The notes beneath the pieces are model-generated. The model did no database searches and was not told the DNA's origin. It worked only from the letters and a program-made list of their open reading frames with translations. Positions 10,812 to 21,822 of a stretch of DNA of 64,000 bases are shown here, one piece after another; positions within the stretch are counted from its first letter, which is position 1, and each line of letters starts with the position of its first letter. Where the stretch lies: NCBI GenBank assembly GCA_018296165.2, contig JACKQL020000017.1, positions 310,001-374,000 on the forward strand, written 5' to 3'. This DNA comes from Termitomyces sp. T153 (Eukaryota; Basidiomycota; Agaricomycetes; Agaricales; Lyophyllaceae). The position numbers and the translations under genes were made by a program.

Positions 10812-11448
10812 ATGTTCAAAGCTAGTCTCTTCGTTGTCTCCCTCATCGTCTGCCTCATTAGTCCGTCTACCATTGCGGCGCCGGCAAGTGAAACAGTCTC
10901 CCCAACCTTCAAGAGGGATTTTCATTGTGCGTACTTTGGTGTTCAAGTGTTTGACAATGTCTCAACTGAGATATTTTACAGGTGCTAATGGAGTTGTACG
11001 TATGACTTTCTCGTTCAGGAATCAGGATGCAGTGCTTAGTCCATGTCCAACACAACGATCTTTAGGATGAATGTAGGAACAATCTTTGATCAATCATGAA
11101 ACCTGGTGTTGATGCTTCTTACTCTTTCCCATTAGGCCCAACAGGCTGGACCTGCTGTGGACCAATTATCTCAGGTGTTGGCGGAAAGTGAGTTGTTTTT
11201 TTCCGCCGTCGATTATTTCCTGAAGTTTTGGTCTCTAGTTGTCGTCAACTTGGGGAGGGCGAGGTGTGCCCCCTCTAGTACAACAACTCGTCAATGTCCA
11301 CGTAGTATTTACTTTTTTGCTTGGGAATTCACCTCCTCCCCAATGTATGAAATATACTCTCTACAAAATGCTCCTTACGACCAATTATGCTGGCTGGAGT
11401 TGGCATAGTGACTTTTCTGTCAGTACTGGCATGATATTGCGATTCTAG
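10812..11448 (+). CDS. Small secreted protein (hypothetical), multi-exon
   Basis: Exon 1 (10812-10926) encodes a clear signal peptide, MFKASLFVVSLIVCLISPST, followed by an Ala-rich cleavage region and a Lys-Arg site (residues 34-35) that a Kex2 protease could cut. A 55-bp intron (10927-10981), a 14-bp microexon (10982-10995, reading CANGV) and a 140-bp intron lead to exon 3 at 11136 (AQQAGPAVDQLSQ). From there the frame is uncertain. One reading continues with WGGRGVPPLVQQLVNV if a GTGTTG donor at 11175 is used, but the consensus GTGAGT donor at 11188 shifts the frame. I do not recognise the family. The 3' end is tentative and the gene may be damaged. Confidence 0.5.
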
Positions 11449-12563
11449 ATTACTTGTAGCTTGAATTGATAGCATCGTCATCGTCGTCAAAAAAGGAGCT
11501 CTTGCAGACGCATTGTGTCACCACGAATTGCAAACTTGTTTTTGTCAAATCGGTTCTAGCCAAGCTCACGAGATCACAACAATACCAACAAATCGTATAT
11601 ATTGACAATTTGCCCAACCAAATTCACCGATAAACATCAAATTGCCATCAGTACGGACTAAACTGAACTTGTGTTCAACTTGCGGCGATTTGAACTGTGG
11701 TGAGTTGGAACTCGATTATTGGAATTGTACTCAGTACACATCGTAACCCTATATCAGAACCTGACTTGCATTGATGACGAGGTGTCCCCTCGGTTCTTTG
11801 CAATTATTGTCCGCCAAACCTTGCATGCACCCACCACCTCTTCGACTAACCTGTTTGATAAGTATCGATCTGTTGACCGATGTTGAAAATCGCGCACTCA
11901 TGCAGGCTCAAATCGTCTAGTTGAGCATAACGTTGGCAAGTAGTTGGAACCTCGCAGTTGGGTATGCGTGGGTAAAGAGAAAAGCCTCGATGTTGGGTTC
12001 GAAAAGGGAATGCCACTGAAGATATTTTGCTACCGTGTCTTCTTCGGCTTCGGTTTTAGCTTAGTGTAGCTTCGACTCCTGTGGCTTTCTATTCCAGGGA
12101 GCGTAGAGCGCTTCTCTACGCGATGTGTTATTGCCACGAGAGGTCCAGGTTGGCCAACAAGATGCGTTGTAACGGGTCGACTTCCTGACTTGAGTTTCAT
12201 AGTCGGCCTACGGGTACCATTGTCGCCAGATCGAGGTGCCAAGCGCAACAGACCTTATTTGATACATATGGCCTTGCCAATCAAAGTCTTATTGCCATTT
12301 CTGTAACATGAACAAGCCATCAAATGAATTTGAAAAAGAAAAGGTCACCAGTTGCAAAGGTCGACTCGGAGGTCATGGAACAATGTTCAGGGAGAGGTGA
12401 TTCCTAACGTTACAAAGACAATGAGCTCAAAAAATGTCTGAGGATATCGCTTTGCAACGAGCGAAAAGAAGACAAGTAGCGTCAGATAAGTTGGTCACGT
12501 CATATGCGTGTTACTTGTGACCTCCGCCTTTGTTCTTACGCCACGAGCTTCAAGTCTGCGTAA
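11449..12563. other. Intergenic region, no gene seen
   Basis: No recognisable coding region. A perfect 8-bp stem with a 5-base loop is present at 12101-12121 (GCGTAGAG/CTCTACGC). Confidence 0.5.
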
Positions 12564-13708
12564 ATGCAAATAGCATCAAGGATCATCTACGGAACTGCAT
12601 GGTATCCATATATTTCACTGATCCATGCAAGATTAATAAAACGGTGGGATTTCAGGAAGAAGGAAGAAACGACTGCTCTAGTCATCAGTGCTGTACTTGA
12701 GGGGTTTCGTGCGATTGACACGGGTATTTGTCGCTCAGCGTCGTCATTTCTGATTTCACTCCTGTGACGGGACTACCAGCATGTCAACCCAAACATTACC
12801 GGTCAGATCCATCAACAACCGTCGAATGGTGACCCTGTGTAAAGTCTAACTGAGCTAGTTCAGTGAAGACCTCGTCGGTGAAGCCCTCGAGGTTCTGCGC
12901 AAAGAACATGGTGTCAACCGTGAAGAGTTGTTTCTCCAAACCAAGTAATTTCCCAAAAAAAAAAAATTCTAGCTTTTCGAGTATCTCGTTGACCATCTGG
13001 GTATAAGATACACTCCTATCAAAGGACACGATACCAAGCTCCCACTCCCATACAACCCGAACGATTCGATCCGCGATCAAATACAGACGTCTTTCCAAAA
13101 ATCCCTCGCGAACCTAAAGACGACTTACCTAGACAGCTATCTACTCCACTCCCCTTTCAAGACACTGGAGCAAACACTCGAAGCCTGGCATGCATTAATG
13201 TCCTTACAAGACGAAGGCAAAGTCGGCATGATCGGCGTCAGCAACACCTACGACGTCAATCTCCTCTTCGCACTGGGTCGTGCGAGAAAAGTCCAAGTAG
13301 TCCAAAACCGATGGTGCGAGCAGAACGAGTGGGACAGAGCCGTTCACAATTACTGCAGAGGGAACAACGTCATGTACCAGTGCGTCCCCCCCACCTATCA
13401 TCCTCATCTACGTGTCTTTTCGATAACTGGGCTCCTGAATTCCCCTCCCCAGGTCGTTCTGGACGTTGACAGGGAACCCCTCTCTCCTCAAACATCCCGC
13501 CCTTCTCGCTATCGCTGCCGCCTCTTCGTGCACACCCGAACAGGCTGTTTTCAAGTTTGTTCAACACGAGGGAATCACGCCCTTGTCGGGTACGACGAAA
13601 TCAGCCCATATGCGCCAGGATCTCGCGGTACATGAACTCTGGATTCCAGAATTCGTTGATGAATCAAATAGTCATCGGAATACGATCCGGAAGTTCCTTT
13701 GGGGATAG
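12564..13708 (+). CDS. Aldo/keto reductase
   Basis: NADPH-dependent reductase of carbonyl compounds, expected in the cytosol. Six exons (12564-12601, 12656-12723, 12780-12801, 12864-12944, 13008-13379, 13453-13708) join in phase to 278 residues, the usual size for a compact family member. The AKR tetrad is present: Asp in GFRAIDTA, Tyr in CQPKHY, Lys in LFLQTKY and His in SYLLHSP. Other family marks are GKVGMIGVSN, VVQNRW and the C-terminal GITPLSGT. All introns are GT-AG and 51 to 74 bp long. The substrate cannot be told from sequence. The mid-gene introns break every long open frame, so a frame-only search would miss the start. Confidence 0.9.
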
Positions 13709-13935
13709 TAGAACTGAAGTTGAAAAGTGGGATCGCGTGTATAGCTTGGAAATCCAATATATATTATTCGTTCGTAACGCCTAACGATTGACATCTGAGA
13801 TTACTTGTTCGAGCCCGTACTTCAAGCTTGAGCGTTGCGATGCGATTTCAGCATTTTTCTAGCTATGTAGAATACTGTAAGTTGAACGTGCAGCTTCCAA
13901 GTCAAGCACCATCAATTCTCCAAGGTCATTTCAGA

Positions 13936-15557
13936 CTATTGTGTGACATGAGAAATGGCAGACACATCCAACAGACACAAGGAAAGACGCACCCCAAGCG
14001 GAAGCATCAGAGCCTGCGCTTCAGCAGGCGGCAACTGAGGCTTCCGACAATCCGCCAGCCAATGCGCACCTCCACAATTCGGGCACGGCACCTCAGGCGG
14101 CTTCACGAACCTACTCCTAGTCTTCGGGCACATCCCCATCGGCGCATGACGCTGATGGCACCTATTACACAGCGGAAGGAACCTCTTAATAAAAGTATCG
14201 TCTCCTTCTTTACATTTCTCAGGGAGATGTGGGCCGCCGCAGGCGGTACAGTACTTGTCCAGTTTCTTCGGTGCGATGTTGAGGAGTTTGTGGATGATGT
14301 TGATTGGGGGTTGCTTGGAGATGGGGGGGAGGACGTTGGGGGCGCCGCCGCCGAATCGTTCTATGTAGAGACGCTCGAAGAGGACGGCGAGGCGGATGTC
14401 GCGTATTGTTACGCCCGGCGCGCGGAGTTCGTCATGGTGGACCCACTGACAGCGCCGCGTGTGGTGCGTCTTGAGGCTCATTCTTACTTCTGCGAGTCTG
14501 CCCTTTGCTTGCGCGTTCACCGTGTCAGGATGGTGCTGTTCAGATAAAGATTAGATAGAGATGACAGTGAATCGTGAGGCGAGCACATGGATACCTACGT
14601 TTTGTATGTTTGCAATGTCAGTAGCAAACTCTGTGAATACCATCGCTTGCTTCCAGCTTCGGAAAGTGAATACTCTGTCCTTGAGTACGAGGCTCACGAT
14701 GTCGACTGACAGGTTTTTCTCGAATTGGAGTTGCCAGCCGCGCTGATATAGAGGTACGATGAATCGTTCGAAATCATTGGCTTCGAACCATGCAGGCACC
14801 TCATCCGTGAACTGAGGTACTTCCAAATGCAGCAATCTGTGCTCTATTTTGTTGTTTGGGAAATCAGCGCAAAGATGGTTTTAGGGTAAAGTGGGATCAA
14901 TGACGTACTGTGTACATTATCTCTATACGCTTCCGCTGGAGATTTCGAATTGGGTTCATAACCAGAGGTTGTCTCCTCGTTCGCATCGGACGATTCTTCC
15001 GCAGCGAGTTGGGAAGAGTCGATTTGGTCCTTGGTTAATGCAGCAGACTTGGAGTCGACAGGTACATCACCAGAGGTGGTCTCCTCGTTCGCAGCGAGTT
15101 GGGAAGAGTCGATTTGTTCCTTGGTTAATGCAGCGGACTTGGATTCGACAGGTTCATCACCAGAGGTGGTCTCCTCGTTCGCAGCGAGTCGGGAAGAGCC
15201 GACTTGTTCCTTGGTTGATGCAGCGGACTCGAGTTCCTCGAGTTCTTCCCTCCTCCTCGCCAAATGCCTATCGTAAATATCTTCCCAAGACGGCGGATGA
15301 TAAATTTCATCCTCCTCGTCCTCCAAAAATTTCGGGGGGTTCTTGAAATACGCTCGTGCTATGTATGTTGGGTAGGCGCCATCGACGCCTACCGACTTGT
15401 ACTGGGAAGGCTTTCTGGGTTTCGAGCCAAAGTCGTCCGATTCGGGGAATGAGGATTTGGACCGAGCGCGGGCAAAGGCGCGATCGAGAGATTTTTTTGA
15501 TGAGGCGAGGCGGGATGACGGACGGAAAGCGGCGTATACGAGAGTGCGGCAAGTCAT
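13936..15557 (-). CDS. Pterin-4a-carbinolamine dehydratase-like domain fused to three CCHC zinc knuckles
   Basis: Three exons (15557-14909, 14843-14599, 14535-13936) join in phase to 497 residues. The N-terminal third is charged and holds three imperfect 30-residue repeats. Residues about 240-345 resemble the PCD/DCoH fold: GWQLQF, VFTFRSWKQAMVFTEFA, then HHPD created exactly by the second splice, LKTHH, and GVTIRDIRLA. PCDs dehydrate 4a-hydroxytetrahydrobiopterin. The His-His, the Thr-His and the late Asp are kept, but the aromatic residue of the family signature is not evident. The C-terminus carries CTACGGPHLPEKC, CNRCHQRHAPMGMC and CPNCGGAHWLADC, which suggest nucleic-acid or protein binding. 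The real function is unknown; catalysis is not assured. Confidence 0.75.
14963..15250 (-). repeat. Three imperfect 90-bp coding repeats
   Basis: The block CAGAGGTNGTCTCCTCGTTC recurs at 14963, 15071 and 15161. The last two are 90 bp apart; the first step is 108 bp because of an 18-bp insertion (six codons). It encodes low-complexity units of the type SKSAALTKEQIDSSQLAANE in the N-terminal part of the dehydratase-like protein. Confidence 0.9.
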
Positions 15558-15715
15558 TTCTCAGAAACAGCCTGAGGTCGTTTTTTTCCGTGACACTTTT
15601 TTGAGTGACGTGATCGTTTCAGGCACGTGCTTCTGTGAATTTTACACACTAAGAAAGTTGAATCCAATGACATTGTAAGTATTCCTATTTCCTTTACATT
15701 TGGGTATGCATATAG

Positions 15716-17038
15716 TTAGACAACAAGAGTTTTTGGCAACCCATCAACCCCCAGCAGTGCTTCCTCCGGGCCCAGAGCTCTGGGTCCATCTCCAACCCTG
15801 GTGTGAATCAAGCCCTTGACGGCACCGACGTCGAATTTCTTGGCAACAGCATCATTGAAGCCGTCAACAGTCTTGCCAGAGACCTGAGCCACGTCGATGC
15901 CGTTGAAGAGGGCAAAGACGTCCTTGAATGAGCCCTCACGCTGGGGAAAGTACTTGACGATGAGCTCGATGATCTCCTTGACGTTCTCCTTGAGGGTGTA
16001 GATGACGGCATTGGGGCCGGCGTCGTACGTGTACGCGGCCTTGCGACCCTTGCCCGCGTCGATGCTGACGCGGTTGTACTCGACGATGAGGGCGATGATG
16101 GCGCGGCTGACGTCGTTCATGTAGAAGATGGGGGGCTCTGTGTCGAGAGCGACGGCGTGGAACTGGTTCGAGTCTGCCATGGTGATTCTTGCAAAAGTGT
16201 CAAAGTCGCGGGCGCGGATGGCGGCGGAGATGTGGGCCATGCGCTGGGGGACGACGTGGGCGATGCGGTGCTGGAGGAGGGTGGAGGATTGGACGGTGCG
16301 CTGCATGCCGGCGGTGGAGGAGGTGCCTTTCTTGTCGTCGGAGACGACGCAGATGAGGGCGTGCATGTCGGGCCAGTGGGACTGGGGGGCGACCTGGACT
16401 GCGAGGGAGTCGGAGCCGTCGGGAGCAGAGCCGTGTTGCCAGGCGACGAAGCCGCCGTAGAGGGAGCGACAAGCAGAGCCGGAGCCCTGGCGGGCGATGA
16501 GGGAGAGGGCGGACGGGGACACTGGCAGTGCATAGAGCTGGGCGAGCGACGCGACGAGCGCAGCAAATCCCGACGCAGACGACGCAAGGCCCGCGGCCGT
16601 GGGGAAGTTGTTGAACGATGCAATGTGCACGTGGTACGACGACAGCTGTGCACCGCGTCAGTCGTCGAGGCGGCGGGGAGTGACTGCACACTCACCTGGA
16701 CCTCGCCCGGCTGCGCGTCCTCGACCTGCTTGCGGAGACGCTTCATCTCGGCAATGCATGTCGACAGGCGTCCGCCGGCCGTGATCTCCTCCTCGACGCC
16801 ATTCAGCCACAGTCTGTCCCGGGCAAAGGCGGGGTCTGCGCGCGAGGTCGTCGTGGACCGCAGATGGTCCTGGTCGAGGGTCACGGAAAGCGAGGAGTTG
16901 GTGGGCAAGACGAGGGCGGTGTCGCGCTTGCCCCAGTACCTGAGTCAGATCAACGCGGGCAAAGAAAGAGCGTGCTGCTGCGCACTTTATGCAGGCAATG
17001 TTGACGGGCGCCGAGGCAGTTGCTTGGTAGACAGCCAT
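15716..17038 (-). CDS. ERG19: Diphosphomevalonate decarboxylase
   Basis: The enzyme makes isopentenyl diphosphate from mevalonate 5-diphosphate with ATP, the last step of the mevalonate pathway that feeds sterol synthesis. Three exons (17038-16986, 16939-16696, 16645-15716) join in phase to 408 residues, close to the usual 395-400. Marks are the N-terminal ASAPVNIACIKYWGKRD, the GHMP-kinase ATP loop NNFPTAAGLASSASGFAAL, the ARQGSGSACRSLYGGFVAW segment, MADSNQFHAVALD, and YTYDAGPNAV near the C-terminus. The ATG at 17038 lies only 172 bp from the ATG of CCR4, which is transcribed the other way. Confidence 0.97.
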
Positions 17039-17210
17039 GCAGATCACATGACCAGTCTGCGCCCCCTTATGCCGGTCACGTGCGATTAGTCAGTGTTCCC
17101 ACGATTGGAGGTGTCTTTGTGCTCCTGCGTCGTCTGGCACAGCGACCAACGTTCTTTGCCATCGCTGTCCCCGTCGTCCCCCGCCTGTCCCGGCTCCGCC
17201 ACCAGCACCT
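17039..17210. promoter_or_regulatory. Bidirectional promoter between ERG19 and CCR4
   Basis: 172 bp separate the two start codons of divergent genes, so promoters and 5' leaders must overlap or abut. CACGTG-like GTCACGTGCGAT (about 17076-17087) and GATCACATGACC are present. No TATA box is seen. Confidence 0.5.
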
Positions 17211-19630
17211 GTGGATGCGATGTACTACTCGCAACAGTCCCCCGGCATTGCGCACAAGCTGGCGAGCCACCACGACCAGTCGGCGTGGCCCCGCGTGCTT
17301 GGCCCCCCGCAGCCTGCGGTCGGCCCGCCCCCGCCCGCCCAGGGCTACGCGCTGTACACGAACGGCAGCGTCAACCCCATCCAGCACCACCCGCACCACC
17401 CCCATCCCATGCCCATCCAGCACCATCACCACCAGAATTCCCTCTCCCACTTCCCCTCGCCACCAAACGGCCACTCGCTGCAGCAGCACGTCCTCTCGCA
17501 GGCCTCTCCAGCCAGTGGCCCCGCCCAGGCCCTGACTCCCCATTGGCAACAACAGCTTCTCAAATACGAGGTGCGTCTCGTGTCCCTTGTTCATCCTGCT
17601 CATATCATTGTGTCCCATCACAGATGGTCCGTTCCTCACGCTCGCCCTTCCACCGTGCCCGCGCAAGTGCACTCGCCTCGCGCACCGTTGCCAAAGCCGC
17701 CATCCCCATCACAAACCCAAATCTCGTAAAGCCCACATCAGAAACCAACGGCCACTCCGACTCGTCTGATCCTTCAGAATCCTCACCCACACCAACAGCC
17801 GCCGCCGTCATCAACCACCCCTCATCCACAGCCGCACCTGTCACAGCCCCCCGTCCCACATCCATACGACCAGATAACTCCTGGCACTCGTTGGATATGG
17901 GTGGCGTCGGCCTCAAGCACCTCACGTCCAATCTCTTTAATCTCACATTCCTCTCCAACCTCTTTCTCAATCACAACGCCCTCACCATTGTGCCCCCGCA
18001 GTTCGCAAAGCTCCGCCATCTAGAGGTTCTCGACCTCTCAGACAACCTCCTCACGAGCCTTCCTCCGGAAATGGGCATGCTGACGCAACTAAAGGAATTC
18101 TACATCTTTGACAACCAGATAACTACCATCCCGTTTGAGTTTGGCACACTGCATCAGCTCAAGACACTAGGCATCGAAGGTAATCCACTAGATGCCGCTA
18201 TGAAACAACTTGTCCAGAAAGAAGGCACAGTGGCTCTTATTACTTACCTTCGCGATTCATGTCCGGTCCCTGCCCCGCCACCCGGGCGTGTGTGGAAGAA
18301 CCTCCTATCGCCCGTGGAAGAGGAGGCAATGCAGTCCGATCCGTACACCGAGACCATCAGTGTGTTGAGCTACAACATTCTGTGCGAAAAGTACGCGACG
18401 GAGAGGCTGTATGGGTACACGCCCTCCTGGGCGTTGACGTGGGATTACCGCAAGGAGCTCGTGCTCGAGGAGCTCAAGAGCCACGAATCCGACTTTTTGT
18501 GCCTTCAGGAGGTGGACGGTGCTGCGTACGAGGATTATTTCTTGCCGCATATGCAGGCGCGCGATTATGATGGTTTCCACTGGCCAAAGTCACGATACAA
18601 GATCAAGAAAGACACTGAGCGGAGACAAGTAGATGGATGTGCGACGTTCTACAAAGCATCCAAGTACGTCGTTTTTCACTGATGTATCTGCACTGCTGAC
18701 TGTGCTTTAGATACACGCTCGTGGAGAAGCAGCTGATCGAGTTCAGCGCGGTGGCAATGCAACGACCGGATTTTGAAAAGACGGACGACATGTTCAACCG
18801 TGTGCTCGTCAAGGACAATATCGCTGTCGTGTGTCTCATGGAGGACAAGCAAACCCGCACGCGGTTCATCGTTGCAAACGCGCATCTGGACTGGGACCCT
18901 CTGTTCAGTGACGTCAAGCTCGTCCAGGCTGCTCTCCTGCTCGACGAAGTCGAAAAGATTGCAACAAACTTTGCAAAGTATCCACCGCCACCGCCACCTG
19001 CTGCTCAATCGACGGGTAGCGATGAGGCCGACCCTGGGGGCGGCGGCGGCGGCGATGGCATCAGTTCCGATACATCGACATCGACATCAATTTCGAAGCC
19101 TGCACCACGGCCCACACCGCATTACACGGACGGGACAAAGATCCCAATGATCGTTTGCGGGGATTTCAATTCTATACCTGAATCTGGTCTGTATGAGTTT
19201 ATATCGACGGGCCAGCTGTCTGCGTCGCATCCTGATTTCTTAGGGCATCAGTATGGGAAGTACACGACGGAGGGGCTGAGGCATCGGTTGGGGTTGAAGA
19301 GCGTGTATGCGGCGCCGGGGGCGGGTGAACCCCCGCTGACTAATTATACGCCGACGTTTCAGGGGTCGATTGATTATATATGGTATTCGACTGCGAATTT
19401 GGCGGCGAATGGTGCGTTGGGGGAGGTGGATAAGGGGTATTTGGAGAAGGTTGTTGGGTTCCCGAATGCTCATTTTCCGTCAGAGTACGTCGTGGTCTTG
19501 TTTTTTTGTTTTTTTTGGGAGGGCGTGTGCTGATGGTTTTTTTGGATGAAGCCATATGTGTATTACTGCAGAGTTCCGCGTGAAGCACCCGCGTGATAAT
19601 CCGTCTAGACCGCCGCCTACGTTTTCGTAG
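17211..19630 (+). CDS. CCR4: CCR4 poly(A)-specific 3' exoribonuclease (CCR4-NOT subunit)
   Basis: Catalytic deadenylase that shortens mRNA poly(A) tails as part of the CCR4-NOT complex. Four exons (17211-17570, 17624-18663, 18711-19484, 19552-19630) join in phase to 750 residues. The N-terminus is rich in His, Pro and Gln. Leucine-rich repeats that bind NOT1/CAF1 span about residues 220-320 (FLSNLFLNHNALTIVPPQFA, LEVLDLSDNLLTSLP). The EEP nuclease follows: VLSYNILCEKYA, LCLQEVDG (metal-binding Glu), VANAHLDWDP, MIVCGDFNSIP, GSIDYIWY, and SDH completed by the last splice. A Pro/Gly/Ser-Thr insertion interrupts the nuclease domain at about 19030-19120. Start choice between 17211 and 17220 is open. 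Confidence 0.97.
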
Positions 19631-21822
19631 GTTGGGTTACGGGTTACGGGTTACCTTGGGGCGCGCTGAAGGTGTGGTGTGCGGACATTGGTTCACATGT
19701 CTCGTAGGACTACCTTATTTGTCCCCAAACTTCCTCCTTCTTCTTTTTTTTTTTTCTTTGTTTTCCTCCAACGACGTAATACCGTACTTATTAACGGTCG
19801 GTGTACACCGCCATCCACCGATTCATTGACCTTGCTTCACTATATCTTGTTTTATTCCGTTCCGTTATCTTTTTTTTTCGCCGAGTGGTTGTGTTGTTTC
19901 GTGGTTTATACAACGAGTTCTTTTGTCTTTTGTGCATGTGCATGTGAGGTTTCCTTCCTTGAGCGAATTTTTTGTTTTTTTTTATTATCGTTTTTTTAGT
20001 ACCTGTGTTTTTGCAACCTGCCTATTATTTTCCTTCCTCCTCCGCTCAGGTTATTAGTACGCTTAGTCTTGTGTCCGTTATTCGAATTAACATTAACATT
20101 AACATCTACTCCTGATTCATGTCTAGTTTGTGTAGTTGTATGGGTTCTGATTGAAAGAAATTTTTTTTGTCTCAATTTCAATTCAACTCTTGATGATCTC
20201 TTTCTTTGTTTTTTTTTTGGTGGGTTAACGTGATGATAACGATATATATCGTGAATGGGTGAATGCGTCGTGGGGGCAGTACGGTACGTGTACGTACTGT
20301 GGAAAACTTCTCCTTCTCTTGATTATGGCAGGTTCGGGCGCGGGGTAGGTGTTTGTTTGGGTTTAGAGGTAGAATGACATTTTTGATCCTGATAAGCGGT
20401 AGGTAGGTAAGTAAGGTATCGGAAAGGGAAGTCAGTGTTTAGATACGAGATACGAGATAAGATATTCTTGGTACGGCCCGATCTACCGGTTTGGGCTCTG
20501 GGTTCTGGGCGTATGTAAGTAGATCTATCCAGTATCCGACGGTTTGGACTTGAGTAGTTGGATCTGTCCGGCTGTTTGGATTAACGTTCTTGTTTGAGGG
20601 ATCGTCGGGATGGCGTGGGAGGAGTTGGTGAGTAGGGGTTCGTTTCGCTTTGTTATGGAAATGAGACGTCAGTCAGCTGTTCGTACTCGGTATGTATGCC
20701 GTTGTATGAGGTCTACCTACTTACATGATGATTTACGGCCCGGCCGCGTTATGCTAGTGTACGACGTACTGGCTGTACAACCGACTTTAGAGGTAAATTG
20801 ACATTCTGATTCTGATTCGCGGTAAGTAAGTGAGTGAGTAAGTAAGTAAGTAAGTTGTCGGAAAGTCAGGGTCTAGATAGGATACCCTTGGTACGGCCCG
20901 ATCTGCACCGGTCTGGCTCTGGGGTATGTAAGTAGAGCCTATCCAATATCCGACGGTTTGGACTCGAGCAGTATGAATCTGTCCGGCTTTTTGGATTAAC
21001 GTTCTCGTTCGAGGGATCGCCGGGATCGCGTGGGAGGAGTTTATGAGTAGGGTTCGTTTCGCTTTGTTATGGAAATGAGACGTCAGCTGTTCGTACTAAG
21101 TATGCGTATACTTATGTCGCTGTTTGAGATCTTCCTACTTACGTGATGATTCCCGGCACAGCCGCGTTATGTTAGCGTGTACGACGTACTGGCCGTACAA
21201 CCGACTTTTTTTTTTTTTTGGTGTTCAGGGGATTTTATCTCGTTATAAATTTGTTCATACGGTGCGGATATACTTCGTGAGGGGCTAGCCTGAGACTTGA
21301 CGTAAGTGTTGAAATGGGGTGCTGGATTATTGAGCATGGAATTCAGGAGAGATAGCAGGAAGGGTATCCGTTTCCATAATGTTTTTTTGGGGGGGAGAAA
21401 TTAGCAGGTTTGAAGACCTTCCGACGGGGTTGTTGTGATCGGGGCTCGGGAGTGAGTTGGGAACTACAAGAAGAGTTCTTGAAACTGTGGCGAGGCGAGC
21501 CGTCAAGGTACATCTCGAAGCCTTTTTGTATCGTCAACACGGTCTGCCACTGTGGCTCTTTGCCAGAAGAATCCTGCCACAACAGGTTGGAGTTGAATCC
21601 GATGGATGTCGTGGCCTTGGAATCGACAGAGTGCTTGGATCGATAAGAAACAGAGCTAGAGAAGATGACGGATAAGATTAAGTGTTATTTGAAGTATGGA
21701 CGTTACTACAACGCTGGAACCGCTTTTGCGTGACATCAGCTTGTCACAAAAGTAATCTTGAATACCGCACTCAGATAATACACGCTCAGATCAAGCTTGG
21801 CGTACAAGCTTCAAGAAGCACG
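19631..21822. other. Gene-poor interval with tandem duplication
   Basis: 2.2 kb without a recognisable protein gene. The first part is T-rich (3' UTR of CCR4). A near-palindrome of TACGTAC type lies near 20278-20302, and a 424-bp duplication occupies 20363-21208. A short open frame at 21410-21646 has no recognisable domain. Confidence 0.6.
20363..21208. repeat. Diverged tandem duplication of about 424 bp
   Basis: Copy 1 (20363-20786) and copy 2 (20787-about 21208) share long blocks in the same order: GGTACGGCCCGATCT, TATCCGACGGTTTGGACT, TGGATTAACGTTCT, CGTTTCGCTTTGTTATGGAA, GTACGACGTACTGGC. Both carry GTAA-rich simple repeats at their start. No coding frame is shared, so the unit is noncoding. 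Confidence 0.9.

Noticed and set aside
13204..13567. Minus-strand frames over the aldo/keto reductase
   Set aside because: They are antisense shadows; the plus-strand exons rebuild the complete catalytic tetrad.
14963..15250. CRISPR-like or satellite array
   Set aside because: The repeats are coding, in frame and without spacers; no CRISPR array is expected or seen in this eukaryotic DNA.
16157..17089. 310-codon plus-strand open frame
   Set aside because: It is the antisense of ERG19, whose exons, motifs and phases are unmistakable; GC-rich coding DNA leaves the other strand open.
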